Positions 1-8,592 are shown, counted from the stretch's first letter. The stretch is 18,416 bases of DNA from Verrucomicrobiota bacterium (GCA_023426435.1 JAFAAS010000034.1:1-18416); one strand, 5' to 3'. The notes: generated by a model not told the origin, from the sequence alone. Made by a program: numbers and translations.

Positions 1-3
1 AGC

Positions 4-1245
4 TTAGTGTTTGACGGAGACGATTTCGCCGGCGGGTTGGCCGATGGTTTTTAGGAGATCGGTGAACCAGGGGGATTTCGTGTCGAAAGGTTTGCCGCCT
101 TTGATGCGGGGGAACTCGATCGCGCGAAGGATGTTGTTCTGGTTTTCGTCGTGGCCGATGACGCCGCTCTCGCGGCGGAGGGCGCATTCGACGGCGAGGT
201 CGACGCAGCTCTTGATGAGGCGGAGATCGTCGATGTTGGCGGCGGCGGCGCGGGCGTAGTAGCCGGATTTTTGGACGAGGACTTTTTCGGCGCCGAGCAT
301 TTTGGCGAATTGGTCGCCGAACCATTTGCCGGGGTTGACGGCGTCGAGTTTGACGTGGCCGAAGGCGTCGCGGGGGACTTCCTGACCGCGGGCAGTCATT
401 TCGGCGACGATGGTTTCGACGCCGGCGCCCTCGCTGACGAAGATATTCACATTGTCGATACGGTCCATGATCGCGCGCAGGCGGGCGGCTTCGGCGGCGA
501 TGTCGAAGGACATCTCGGGGATGTAGATTCCGTGGACGGAGATGCGATCGCGCGAGAGGCCGAGGCCGGGGACGAAGTCCTCGGTGGAGATGAGTTTCTC
601 GTAGGCGGCGGCGGTGGCGGCGGTGAGCCAGCCGCAGTTGCGGCCCATCACCTCGTGGATGATGAGCATGCGCGGGTTGGCGTTGTGTTCGGCGACGACG
701 TTGCGGAAGTAGCGCGCGCCCTGTTCGGCGGCGGTCCAGGCGCCGAGCGACTGGCGGATGGGGAAGACGTCGTTGTCGATCGTCTTGGGCAGGCCGATGA
801 CGGTGAGGCCGTAGTTGTTTTTGGCGAGGAACGCGGCGAGGTCGGCGGCGGCGGTGTTGGTGTCGTCGCCGCCGATGGTGTGAAGGATATCGACGCCGTC
901 GCGGACGAGCTGGTCGGCGGCGACCTTTTGCGGATCCTGGCCTTCCTGAACGAGGCCGCGTTTCACGCAGTCTTTGATGTTGGTGAGCTTGACGCGGGAG
1001 TTGCCGATGGGGCTGCCCCCGTGGCGATGGAGGACGTGGGCGTGCGCGCGTTCGGCGGGGCCGATCTTATAGCTGTCGCCGAGGAGCAGGCCCTTGTAGC
1101 CGCCCTTGTAGGCGATGATTTCGATGTCGGGGGCGATTTCGGTGTAGCGCTCGATGAGTCCGCCGACGGCGGAGCTGAGGCAGGGGGCGAGGCCACCGGC
1201 GGTGAGGAGCGCGACTTTTTTCGGGCGGGCGGACGGAGCGTTCAT
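4..1245 (-). CDS. pfp: Pyrophosphate-dependent 6-phosphofructokinase (PPi-PFK)
   Basis: It reversibly phosphorylates fructose 6-phosphate with pyrophosphate instead of ATP (EC 2.7.1.90), in cytoplasmic glycolysis and gluconeogenesis. The 413-residue product matches the short PFP type I remember from Propionibacterium freudenreichii (about 404 aa) almost end to end. Visible motifs are an N-terminal glycine-rich VALLTAGGLAPCLSS (residues 10-25), GGSPIGNSR at 76-84, and GGDDTNT at 125-131. ATP enzymes have GGDGS at that last site; the second Asp is the PPi-type signature. PKTIDND (153-159) carries the catalytic Asp and PPi-type Lys, and MGRNCGW (200-206) binds the sugar phosphate. The gene is complete, with its stop 3 nt from the window edge. 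The ATG at 1243-1245 is the natural family start, although no Shine-Dalgarno precedes it. It is divergent from the gene at 1384. Identification is very secure. Confidence 0.97.
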   Translation of the reverse strand: MNAPSARPKKVALLTAGGLAPCLSSAVGGLIERYTEIAPDIEIIAYKGGYKGLLLGDSYKIGPAERAHAHVLHRHGGSPIGNSRVKLTNIKDCVKRGLVQEGQDPQKVAADQLVRDGVDILHTIGGDDTNTAAADLAAFLAKNNYGLTVIGLPKTIDNDVFPIRQSLGAWTAAEQGARYFRNVVAEHNANPRMLIIHEVMGRNCGWLTAATAAAYEKLISTEDFVPGLGLSRDRISVHGIYIPEMSFDIAAEAARLRAIMDRIDNVNIFVSEGAGVETIVAEMTARGQEVPRDAFGHVKLDAVNPGKWFGDQFAKMLGAEKVLVQKSGYYARAAAANIDDLRLIKSCVDLAVECALRRESGVIGHDENQNNILRAIEFPRIKGGKPFDTKSPWFTDLLKTIGQPAGEIVSVKH

Positions 1246-1383
1246 GGAGGAAAAAGGCGGACGAGCGTGAGAGGCGGGTGGGCGGGAGTCGAGGGGGAGC
1301 TTGGGGCGGGAGTTGGCGAAAATTGTGCGCGAGTTGGGGTGGGGTGCGGGTTGCGCGACGAGGCGAGTGCGGTAGGGTGGCGC
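1246..1383. promoter_or_regulatory. Divergent intergenic region between pfp and the hypothetical gene
   Basis: This 138-bp gap separates two divergently transcribed genes, so it must hold the promoters of both unless one is transcribed from further away. It is very G-rich on the plus strand. I could not identify convincing -35/-10 pairs or an operator palindrome. The only specific signal is TAGGG at 1373-1377, a likely ribosome binding site for the GTG at 1384. The call rests on gene arrangement alone. Confidence 0.4.
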
Positions 1384-2184
1384 GTGAAGCTGGGCGAGCG
1401 CAGGATGTTTTTCGTGGCGGTGGGATTGCTAGCGATGGTGATGGGCGTGTGGATGTTAATGCGCGAAGACGAGCGGCAGGTGGAGATCGCGGCGGAGGAG
1501 CCGGTGAAGGAGCGAGGTGCGGATACGGCGGCTGGCGCGGAGGTGGTGGAGGCGCGGAGTGGAGGGATGCATGACGACGCCTTCGTGGGCGACGGGCCGG
1601 TGGATCGGAATGAGGCGCGACCGGAAGCGGGTGATGGGGAGCAGCCGTTGGAGCAGGCGCTGCGGTCGGTGGTGGAGGCGAATGCGGCGGAGTTGCAATT
1701 GGAGCCGGCGGAAGTGGATCAGTTGGTGGGGCAGTATCTCGAGTTTCAGGAAGTGCACAGCGAGTTGGTGTCGCGCTTTGTCGAGGAGCGGAGTTACGCG
1801 CCGAATCGGGTGGAGTTGCGGGTGCCGGCGTTTCCGGTGGAAGGGAAGGCGTTGCGGGAGCTGTTTTATGCGCGGGTGCGGGAGAGTTTGCCGGAGGAGA
1901 AGGCGGGGCGCGTGGTGGAGCAGCTGGGGCAGTATTTCGAGGGGGCGTTTCATGGATTTGGCGCGGCGGAGATGCAGCTGACGGTGACGCGAAATCCGGG
2001 AGCGGAGGAAACCTTTGACGTGGAGTGGAGTGCGACGGTGCCGGAAGGCGGATCGATTTCGACGGAGATCGCGGACGTGCACTACGGCGGGTCGTCGGGG
2101 AATTTTCGGTTGAGTCGCGAGCAGCTGACGACGGGGGAGTTTCGGTTTTTGAACGGAGTGGTGGGGGCGCGATTTCCGGAGTGA
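1384..2184 (+). CDS. Membrane-anchored hypothetical protein
   Basis: I do not recognise a named family. With the GTG start the product is 266 aa: a short basic N-terminus, one hydrophobic segment (about residues 9-26, FFVAVGLLAMVMGVWMLM), an acidic low-complexity linker to about residue 95, then a folded-looking domain. That domain has a helical part (about 95-200: LQLEPAEVDQLVGQYLEFQ and RELFYARVRESLPEE) and a C-terminal beta-rich part ending HYGGSSGNFRLSREQLTTGEF. The pattern suggests a signal-anchored periplasmic protein. The GTG at 1384 is preferred because TAGGG lies 6 nt upstream; the ATG at 1405 would give 259 aa. The frame stays open far upstream (to 151), but that part is antisense to pfp and is excluded. 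The gene is divergent from pfp across 138 bp. Function unknown. Confidence 0.72.
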   Translation: MKLGERRMFFVAVGLLAMVMGVWMLMREDERQVEIAAEEPVKERGADTAAGAEVVEARSGGMHDDAFVGDGPVDRNEARPEAGDGEQPLEQALRSVVEANAAELQLEPAEVDQLVGQYLEFQEVHSELVSRFVEERSYAPNRVELRVPAFPVEGKALRELFYARVRESLPEEKAGRVVEQLGQYFEGAFHGFGAAEMQLTVTRNPGAEETFDVEWSATVPEGGSISTEIADVHYGGSSGNFRLSREQLTTGEFRFLNGVVGARFPE

Positions 2185-2308
2185 GGAGATCCGGGCGGAA
2201 TCGAGAGCGGTCGCGGCGGGCGGCGGTGCTAGTGTTGGAACGTTTTTCGTCGCCAATCGTCGTGCGGCTGCGATTGCCCCGAACACTTTGCTTCGCATAC
2301 CCAAGCTT

Positions 2309-4141
2309 ATGATTCCACGCACCCCCCGGATTCCGATTGGTTTCGTTTCGCGCGTTATGGCCGGCGTTTTGCTCGCGGCGCTGTCGTTGGCGCCGGTGAC
2401 GGCGCAGCCCTCGGGCGGGCCTTATGGCCCGGTGCAGAAGACCTATGAGCTGCCGCAGGCGGCGCGGATTTATTATGTGGCGCCGGATGGAAAGCCGGAG
2501 GCGGCGGGATCGTCGCTGGAGCAGCCGACGACGTTGGAAAGCGCGATCGCGAAGGTGGTGACGGGAGATGCGATCGTGATGCGAGGTGGCACGTATCGGA
2601 CGGGCGGGCTGAGGTTGAACCAAGGCATCACGATGCAGCCGTATCGGGACGAGCGGCCGGTGGTGAAAGGGACTGAAGTTGCGACGGAGTGGGTGGCGCA
2701 GCCGAATGGATTGTGGCGCACGGCGTGGCGCCGGTTGTTTCCGGCGAAGCCGGCGGATTGGTGGCGGCGCGATCGCCAGGCGAAGGTGACGCCGCTGCAT
2801 GTGTTCAACAACGACATGGTGTTCATCGACGGCGCGCTGTTGAGCTCGGTGGCGGGCGAGCACGAAGTGACGGAGAAGACCTACTTCATCGATTACGAGG
2901 AAGGGAATGTTTACATTGGCCAGAATCCGGAAGGGAAGCTCGTCGAGATCACGGCGCATGACAGCGCGCTGGTGCGCACGATCGACGACGTGCACGGGAA
3001 GACGAACGATCGGAAGGGGCCGACGCTGCGCGGCATCACATTCACGCAGTATGCGTATCGCGCGCTCGAAGTGGAAGGCACGGAGCCGCAGAAGCACATG
3101 CACGAGTCGGAGTTTGGAAAGGAAGTGGTCGGGACGGTGTTCGAGAATCTGACGATCTCGTTTTGCTCGCGGGTCGCGGGATATTTCCGCGGCGACAAGC
3201 TCGTGATCCGCAACTGCCTGATTTCCGACTGCGGCACCGAAGGGATCTACGTGATCAATTCGGCGGACGTGTTGCTCGAGAAGAACATGATCACCCGCAC
3301 GAACAGTGCGGAGAAGATCTCGGGATATTTCGCGTCGGCGGTGAAGATCTTCAACCAGTCGTATCGCACGGTGTGCCGCGACAATCTCGTGATCGATAAT
3401 CCGTATGCGAGCGGCATCTGGTATGACGTTGGCAATGTCGACGGCGTGTTCGTGAACAACTGGATCGAACGGACGAACGACGGATTCTTTTTCGAGATTT
3501 CGAAGGGGGCGATCTGTGCGGGGAACGTTTTCGTGAACTGCAACAAAGGTATCCGAATTTTGAATAGCTCGGATGTGCAGGTGTATCAGAACACGTTTTA
3601 TAACAGCCTCGCGTCGTTCGAGCGATCGGAGCGCAGTGCGGTGGGCGATCATTTCGGCTGGCATCCGAGCGCGGGGCCGGATGTGGAGGAGCGGCACAGT
3701 CACGTGTTTGTGAACAACGTGCTGGCGGCGGACGAGAGCTTCAAGGGGCCGCTGTTGAGCTTCTGGCAATCGGCGGCGGTGCAGGATCGGCTGACGGATC
3801 CGCAGGTGAAGCAGCTCGATGGCAATGTGTATGCGCGGCGGCCGCCGGCGAAGCCGCAGCCGCTGGTGGCGTGGAGCCCGGTGCCGGGGCAGAAAGGGGC
3901 GGTGGAGATCCACGATTTGAACGAGCTCCGGAAGCTGCAGCCGAAGTTTGAGCTGAAGTCGGAAGTGTATGCGGATTACGGCGGGCCGTTATTTCGCGGC
4001 GCGGAGCTTGGGCACTTCGAGATGTTGAAGGAGTTTCCCGGTGCGGACGCGGGCATCGCGATTCCGGGGCAGGTGCGCGAGCTGTTGAAGCTCGATGCGA
4101 ATGCGCCGGTATTTCCGGGCGCGCACGTGCCTGGCTTGTAA
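2309..4141 (+). CDS. Secreted right-handed parallel beta-helix repeat protein
   Basis: The product is 610 aa and begins with a signal peptide: a basic n-region, hydrophobic core VMAGVLLAALSLAP and likely cleavage after VTA (residue 32). The mature part opens with YYVAPDGK (from residue 55), then a 'AIAKVVTGDAIVMRGGTYRTGG' type segment (broken here by the helix turn), the usual entry coil of pectate-lyase-like and DUF1565 beta-helix proteins. Short turns rich in Asn, Val and Ile stack from about residue 278 to 435, for example FENLTISFCSRV, LVIRNCLISDCG, VLLEKNMITRT and VQVYQNTFYNSL. Such proteins are usually extracellular or periplasmic polysaccharide lyases, hydrolases or epimerases. I cannot identify the catalytic residues or substrate. 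The ATG at 2309 is chosen over a TTG at 2288 because it gives a normal signal peptide; neither has a Shine-Dalgarno sequence. A hairpin follows the stop. Confidence 0.85.
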   Translation: MIPRTPRIPIGFVSRVMAGVLLAALSLAPVTAQPSGGPYGPVQKTYELPQAARIYYVAPDGKPEAAGSSLEQPTTLESAIAKVVTGDAIVMRGGTYRTGGLRLNQGITMQPYRDERPVVKGTEVATEWVAQPNGLWRTAWRRLFPAKPADWWRRDRQAKVTPLHVFNNDMVFIDGALLSSVAGEHEVTEKTYFIDYEEGNVYIGQNPEGKLVEITAHDSALVRTIDDVHGKTNDRKGPTLRGITFTQYAYRALEVEGTEPQKHMHESEFGKEVVGTVFENLTISFCSRVAGYFRGDKLVIRNCLISDCGTEGIYVINSADVLLEKNMITRTNSAEKISGYFASAVKIFNQSYRTVCRDNLVIDNPYASGIWYDVGNVDGVFVNNWIERTNDGFFFEISKGAICAGNVFVNCNKGIRILNSSDVQVYQNTFYNSLASFERSERSAVGDHFGWHPSAGPDVEERHSHVFVNNVLAADESFKGPLLSFWQSAAVQDRLTDPQVKQLDGNVYARRPPAKPQPLVAWSPVPGQKGAVEIHDLNELRKLQPKFELKSEVYADYGGPLFRGAELGHFEMLKEFPGADAGIAIPGQVRELLKLDANAPVFPGAHVPGL

Positions 4142-4157
4142 GCCGGTTTCCCGATCG

Positions 4158-4190
4158 AAGGCAGCTCTTCCCTGAGCTGCCTTTATGCTT
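4158..4190 (+). terminator. Intrinsic terminator-like hairpin after the beta-helix gene
   Basis: A perfect 10-bp inverted repeat, AAGGCAGCTC (4158-4167) and GAGCTGCCTT (4174-4183), encloses the 6-nt loop TTCCCT. It starts 16 nt after the stop codon at 4141. The tail TTTATGCTT is only moderately T-rich, so termination may be incomplete. It separates the beta-helix gene from the ankyrin gene. Confidence 0.7.
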
Positions 4191-4255
4191 AAGGCGGCGG
4201 CGTGGCGGAGAGTTCTGACTCGCTTGGATGAGCCGCCGGGGCAAGGTGTGGCGGC

Positions 4256-6607
4256 ATGCTTTCCCGGTTTCGTTGGGTATGCTGCTTGGTCTGGCTGGTC
4301 GGATGTTGGGCTGTTGCGCGCGGGGAGCTCACGTTGGTTTATGAAGTGAACGGGCAGAAGCTGGCGGTGGTGGGCGCCGAAGGTGGTGCGATCCTCGTGG
4401 AGAGAGAAGGGGCGAGGGTGAAAGCGCCGCCGGGAGGGACGTATCAGATTATTGGAGACTTGATGACGAACGCGCGGGTCGTGCGCGGGACCTTGAATCA
4501 AGGAGTCCATCGGCGGGAGGTGCCGAAGGTGTCGCCCGAGAACCGGCCGCTGGAAGGTTCGGTGAACATCCGGCATGTCATGGCGGTGGGGCCGAAGAAG
4601 CTGAGCAGCCAGATTCTCGAAGCGTGGCCGGTGGCTGGCAAACAAGCGGGGATTATGGTGGCGGCGTGGGTGTTGGATGGGAAGGTCGTGAAGGTTGCTC
4701 CGGGGAGCGTGCCCGCGATGGACACCGATAAACCGTTTCGTTTTCAGCGACGATTCGCGTTGGCTGAGGGAGAAGCCGGGGGGAAAGGCGTGTTGTTGTT
4801 CTGGTCGAACGGCAGCTTCGTGGCGCCGGCGGGATATTTCAAAGAGGCTGGGGCCAATCGGGCATTGGAAGCGCTGTTGACGGACAACATGACGGGATTC
4901 GCCGGTGCGCTCGAGGAGCTGCGAGATGTGAACGTGCGTGGTCCAGAGGACGAGACGCTGCTGCACCTGGCGGCGGCGAACGGTTCGTTGGAGGCCGTGC
5001 GGCTTCTGGTGCGCCGGGGCGCGCGGATCAACTCCGGGGCGGTGCATGATATCGATCCTCTGGCGTGGGCTGGGACGAACGGGCATCTGGCGGTGGTGAA
5101 GGAGTTGTTGGCGGCGGGGGCCCAGGTTCACCGGAAAAACGAGAGTGGAGGCACGGCGCTATTGGGAGCGGTTGAAAACGGGCATGGGGAGGTGGCGTTG
5201 GCGTTGCTGGCGGCGAAGGCGGATCCGAATGCCAAGGATGACAATCATCGCACGCCGCTATCGGTCGCGATTGACGGCGGCTATGCCGGGGTGGTGGAGG
5301 CGATGTCGTCTCAGGCCGGAAACCGTTTTTGGGCTGACGATCAGCTGCAGCGCGTGCTCGCGACGCAGGCGCACAAGGGGAATGCGGCGATGGTGAAACT
5401 TTTGCTGGAGAAAGGCGTGAAGGTGGATCGCGATCTGGGAGGATTTACCGCCTTGATCGGAGGTGCGGCGTCGGGGGATCCGGAGATTGCGCGGATGTTG
5501 ATCGAGGCGAAATGTCCGGTGGACGTCGTGGCTGCGGATGGTGCAACGGCGTTGATGGAAGCGTGTCGTTTGGGGCATGGCAGCTATGCCGAAGTGTTGC
5601 TGAAGGCTGGGGCGGATCCGTCGAAGGCTCGGCGGGATGGCACGACATCGTTGCATCTTGCCGTGGTGCGAGACGCCGGAGAACTCGTCTCGCTGTTGCT
5701 GGCGAACGGAGCGAAGCCGTCGATGACGAACCATGCCGGCCATACTCCGCTTGTGCTGGCTTTGAAGGCGGGCGCGGGGAAAGCGGCGCGGGTGCTGGTC
5801 GATCACGGCGAACGGTTGGGAGCTGAGCGGTCGGAGCAGTTGATGGTCGCTGCGCTGCAATTTGACTTGGTGGAGTTGATTGAGCCGGCGTTGGCTGCTC
5901 CGGGTTGGGTGGAGAAGCCGCTGGCGGCGGGTTGGACGCCGATGAAGATCGCGGTGTTGTTCCAGGCGGAGAAATGCGTGGCGGCCCTGCGGGCGGCGGG
6001 CGCGGTCGAGGAGAGCGATCCGGTGGTGTCGGTGCGACTGCTCGATGCGCGTCCCACGCTGTTGCAAGCGGTCGAACCGATCGATCCGCGCGACGTGGAT
6101 GACGCTTATCCTGCGGCGAACGTCGAGGTGGAGATGGTCGTGGCGCCGGACGGCCGCGTGGTGTTTGCGATGGTGCGAGCGGCGTCGGATCCGGTGCTGG
6201 GTTTATCGGCGGTGATTGCGGTGCAGCAGTGGCGCTTCGGGCCGATCACGAGCGGAGGGAAGCCGGCGCATGTGCGGGTGCGGACGCCGGTCCGATTTCC
6301 CTCGGCCGCGGAGCGGGTGGTGGATGTGGCGAACGTGGATGTGGCGCCGCAGATCATCAAAGCGGTGGCTCCGGAATATCCTCTCTCGCTGCGGAGGAGT
6401 GGGGAGCAGGGGCGGATTCACGTGCGGTTCACGGTGGGCGTGGACGGAAAGGTGTCGGACATTCGCGTCGCGGGGGCATCGGATCCGGCGTTCAAACAGC
6501 CGGTGGCGAAAGCGGTTTCGCAATGGACCTTTCATCCGGGCGAGATGGGCGGCAGGCCGGTGGCGACGCGGATGGAGCAGCCGGTGACGTTTTCGCTGGT
6601 GCATTGA
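4256..6607 (+). CDS. Ankyrin-repeat probable lipoprotein with two TonB C-terminal-like domains
   Basis: The product is 783 aa. Residues 1-23 form an export signal (MLSRFR, then a hydrophobic core) containing LVGC at 14-17, which fits a lipobox with Cys17 as the lipidated residue; ordinary cleavage after ARG23 is the alternative. Residues of about 24-225 are an unassigned domain. Ankyrin repeats run from about 232 to 530, with typical units such as ETLLHLAAANGSLEAVRLLV, DGATALMEACRLGHG and GTTSLHLAVVRDAGELVSLL. Two TonB C-terminal-like domains follow: a degenerate one at about 606-690 (QQWRFGPITSGGKPAHVRV) and a clearer one at 696-783 (APEYPLSLRRSGEQGRIHV, then QWTFHPGEMGGRPV). The start is supported by AAGG 9 nt upstream. 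Ankyrin repeats bind proteins; the role here is unknown. The next gene begins 5 nt after its stop. Confidence 0.88.
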   Translation: MLSRFRWVCCLVWLVGCWAVARGELTLVYEVNGQKLAVVGAEGGAILVEREGARVKAPPGGTYQIIGDLMTNARVVRGTLNQGVHRREVPKVSPENRPLEGSVNIRHVMAVGPKKLSSQILEAWPVAGKQAGIMVAAWVLDGKVVKVAPGSVPAMDTDKPFRFQRRFALAEGEAGGKGVLLFWSNGSFVAPAGYFKEAGANRALEALLTDNMTGFAGALEELRDVNVRGPEDETLLHLAAANGSLEAVRLLVRRGARINSGAVHDIDPLAWAGTNGHLAVVKELLAAGAQVHRKNESGGTALLGAVENGHGEVALALLAAKADPNAKDDNHRTPLSVAIDGGYAGVVEAMSSQAGNRFWADDQLQRVLATQAHKGNAAMVKLLLEKGVKVDRDLGGFTALIGGAASGDPEIARMLIEAKCPVDVVAADGATALMEACRLGHGSYAEVLLKAGADPSKARRDGTTSLHLAVVRDAGELVSLLLANGAKPSMTNHAGHTPLVLALKAGAGKAARVLVDHGERLGAERSEQLMVAALQFDLVELIEPALAAPGWVEKPLAAGWTPMKIAVLFQAEKCVAALRAAGAVEESDPVVSVRLLDARPTLLQAVEPIDPRDVDDAYPAANVEVEMVVAPDGRVVFAMVRAASDPVLGLSAVIAVQQWRFGPITSGGKPAHVRVRTPVRFPSAAERVVDVANVDVAPQIIKAVAPEYPLSLRRSGEQGRIHVRFTVGVDGKVSDIRVAGASDPAFKQPVAKAVSQWTFHPGEMGGRPVATRMEQPVTFSLVH

Positions 6608-6612
6608 AAATC

Positions 6613-7368
6613 ATGAGTGCGACGGAAATTAAGATTTGTGGGCTGGCGCCGGTGCGGGGGCAGTTCGCGGCGGATGCGGGAGCGATCAAGCGCTTGTATT
6701 TTGATTATGATACGGGGCGGAAAGTCGGCGTGATCAGCAAGGCGCTGGCGCAGGCGCGGAAGGTGTATCGCTGCGTCGAGCCGGCGGAGTTGGAGAAGAT
6801 CGCGGGCACGATGCACCACGGCGGGATCGTGGCGGTGATCGCGGCGCCGGAGTGGCGGGCGCCGTCGAAGGAAGAGATCGCGAATTGGGCGAGGCGGGCA
6901 GAGCCGGTGGTGGTGCTCGATCGGATTGGGAATGCGCACAATCTCGGTGCGATTGTGCGGACGGCGGCTTTTTTTGGGGTGCGTCAGATTGTTATTTCGG
7001 AGGATCCGGCGGCGGCGGTGCCAGGCGAGGCGGCGTATCGGATCGCGGAAGGCGGGATGTCGCAGGTGACGATCTGGCGGGTGAAAGATGTGGCGAGGTT
7101 TTTGAAGGATTTGGCGGCGGCGGGATTTGAAACGATCGGCGCGGCGACGCGCGGCGGGCGGCCCGATGCGAAAAGCGGGAGCGGGAAGCGTGTGGTCATC
7201 GTGCTCGGGAACGAGGACCACGGGATGGCGGAGCGCGTGGCGAAAGCGTGCACGCGACTGGTGACGATTCCCGGGAGCGGAAGCGTGGAGTCGTTGAATG
7301 TGTCGGTGGCGGCGGCGGTGTTGTTGTGGGAGCTGGTGGGGAGAGTGTCGCGGAAAGGCGCGGGTTGA
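6613..7368 (+). CDS. SpoU/TrmH-family RNA 2'-O-ribose methyltransferase
   Basis: It is predicted to transfer a methyl group from S-adenosylmethionine to a ribose 2'-OH in tRNA or rRNA. The 251-aa protein has an L30e-like substrate-binding domain (about residues 5-80, containing AGTMHHGGIVAVI) and a SPOUT knot domain with all three family motifs. Motif 1 is NAHNLGAIVRTA (107-118, catalytic Arg116), motif 2 VIVLGNEDHGM (195-205), and motif 3 IPGSGSVESLNVSVAAA (219-235). The HHGG element recalls E. coli YfiF more than TrmH or RlmB, but the substrate cannot be assigned from sequence. The frame is open upstream to 6229, but the ATG at 6613 is the family-typical start. It lies 5 nt after the ankyrin stop with no Shine-Dalgarno of its own, suggesting translational coupling. 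Cytoplasmic. Confidence 0.93.
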   Translation: MSATEIKICGLAPVRGQFAADAGAIKRLYFDYDTGRKVGVISKALAQARKVYRCVEPAELEKIAGTMHHGGIVAVIAAPEWRAPSKEEIANWARRAEPVVVLDRIGNAHNLGAIVRTAAFFGVRQIVISEDPAAAVPGEAAYRIAEGGMSQVTIWRVKDVARFLKDLAAAGFETIGAATRGGRPDAKSGSGKRVVIVLGNEDHGMAERVAKACTRLVTIPGSGSVESLNVSVAAAVLLWELVGRVSRKGAG

Positions 7369-7404
7369 GGCGCGGCGGATCGGCGAGCGAGATCACGACG
7401 TAGC

Positions 7405-8466
7405 ATGGAGCGATGGCGGCGAGTCACGATGCAGGAGGTCGCCCAGACGGCGGGGGTGCACCAGACGACGGTATCGCTGGCGTTGCGCAACGATCCGCGG
7501 CTGCCGAAGGAGACGCGGGAAAAGCTGCAGAAACTGGCGCGGGAGATGGGTTATGTGCCCGATCCCATGCTGGAGGCGTTGAATGCGTATCGCGGCGCGA
7601 AGCGTGGAAGCCTGGCGCCGGTCACGATGGCGTTCGTAATGGATTTGAAGGACCGGCGAGAGCTGAAGCTGCTGCATCCGCACCGGATGTTTCTGGAAGG
7701 CGCGCAGGAGCGGGCTCAGGAAATTGGATACACGTTGGAGGTGTTTTATCTGCCGAGTCACACGACGGCGGCGGTGGCGCGGCTCGAGCGAACGCTGCGC
7801 GCGCGGGGGATCACGGGCGTGATCGTGGGGGCGTTCATCGATCGGGAGATTCCGTTTCGCATGACGTGGGAGCACTTCAGCGTGGTGCTGATCGAGTCGG
7901 AGCAGTTGAACCTGTCGTTGCACATGGTCGCGAATCACCAGCTGAGGGTGACGCGCATGGGAGTGAGCCGGCTGCGTGAGCTGGGGTATCGACGCGTCGG
8001 AATCGCGGTGGGCGAGCGGGAGGAGTTTTATCTCCAGCAGGCGTTCACGGCGGGCTACTTTGTGGAGGTGGCGCAGGTCCCGGAGCTACCGCGGCTGCCG
8101 CCTTGTTTGCTGGCGCCGGCGCCATCGTCGAAGATTGCGAGCACGGTGCTCTCGTGGGTGAGGGCGAACGAAATCGATGCGGTGCTCACCAACTGGCGCA
8201 TGATTCCCGAGGCGCTGCGGCGAAAAGGCGTGCGTGTGCCGGGTGATGTCGTGGTGGCGACGTTGGATTTCGCGCCGCAAGAAGGACCGAACGCGGGCAT
8301 GCGACAGAACCATCGCGTCGTAGGGCAGCGGGCGGTGGAGCAACTGGCGATTTTGATGAAAACGAATCAGCGGGGACTGGTGGCGTCGCCGAATCATACC
8401 TTGATCGATGGCGAATGGGTGGATGGGAGCGATGTGCCGGCGGTGGCGAAGGGCGGGCGTTCTTAA
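7405..8466 (+). CDS. LacI-family transcriptional regulator
   Basis: The product is 353 aa, the usual LacI/GalR length. The N-terminal helix-turn-helix is at about residues 7-27 (VTMQEVAQTAGVHQTTVSLAL), followed by the third helix and GYVPDPMLEALNAYR. The rest is a periplasmic-binding-protein-like effector and dimerisation domain, ending with the segment GQRAVEQLAILM and IDGEWVDGSDV. The recognition helix reads HQTTVSLALR rather than the classical YQTVSRVVN, and the hinge lacks the usual AR.L arrangement. This divergence is common in regulators of Verrucomicrobia. It lies 36 bp after the methyltransferase gene and 126 bp before the GH1 gene on the same strand, so it probably controls that gene and responds to a sugar. 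I see no clear operator palindrome in either flank. Confidence 0.93.
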   Translation: MERWRRVTMQEVAQTAGVHQTTVSLALRNDPRLPKETREKLQKLAREMGYVPDPMLEALNAYRGAKRGSLAPVTMAFVMDLKDRRELKLLHPHRMFLEGAQERAQEIGYTLEVFYLPSHTTAAVARLERTLRARGITGVIVGAFIDREIPFRMTWEHFSVVLIESEQLNLSLHMVANHQLRVTRMGVSRLRELGYRRVGIAVGEREEFYLQQAFTAGYFVEVAQVPELPRLPPCLLAPAPSSKIASTVLSWVRANEIDAVLTNWRMIPEALRRKGVRVPGDVVVATLDFAPQEGPNAGMRQNHRVVGQRAVEQLAILMKTNQRGLVASPNHTLIDGEWVDGSDVPAVAKGGRS

Positions 8467-8592
8467 GTAAGCATAGAATGGCTGCGACGGTGGAGGCGGC
8501 GTGATTGACGGAGCGGTGGGCGGAGAGGGACGCTGGTGTCCGAGGCTGGCGGGACGCCGATCTGTCGAGGCGAGCTGCCGGGCTCCCTTCTT
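8467..8592 (+). promoter_or_regulatory. Spacer between the LacI-type regulator and the GH1 gene
   Basis: This is the logical place for a promoter or operator controlling the GH1 gene, but no convincing palindrome or -35/-10 pair is visible. It holds GGAGAGGG at 8522-8529, 6 nt before an in-frame GTG at 8536, an alternative GH1 start that would add 19 residues. No terminator hairpin is visible after the regulator stop, so read-through into the GH1 gene is possible. Confidence 0.35.

Noticed and set aside
151..1383. Upstream extension of the plus-strand frame that ends at 2184 (677 codons in total)
   Set aside because: This part is antisense to pfp and has a Gly/Ala/Asp/Val-rich composition typical of antisense translation in G-rich DNA. 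Only the portion from 1384 looks like a protein.
1067..3913. A 948-codon open frame on the minus strand
   Set aside because: It is antisense to pfp's neighbour and to the beta-helix gene, is dominated by Arg, Pro and His, and shows no domain.
6229..6612. Upstream extension of the methyltransferase frame
   Set aside because: It lies within the TonB-like coding region of the ankyrin gene and adds nothing resembling the family's N-terminus.
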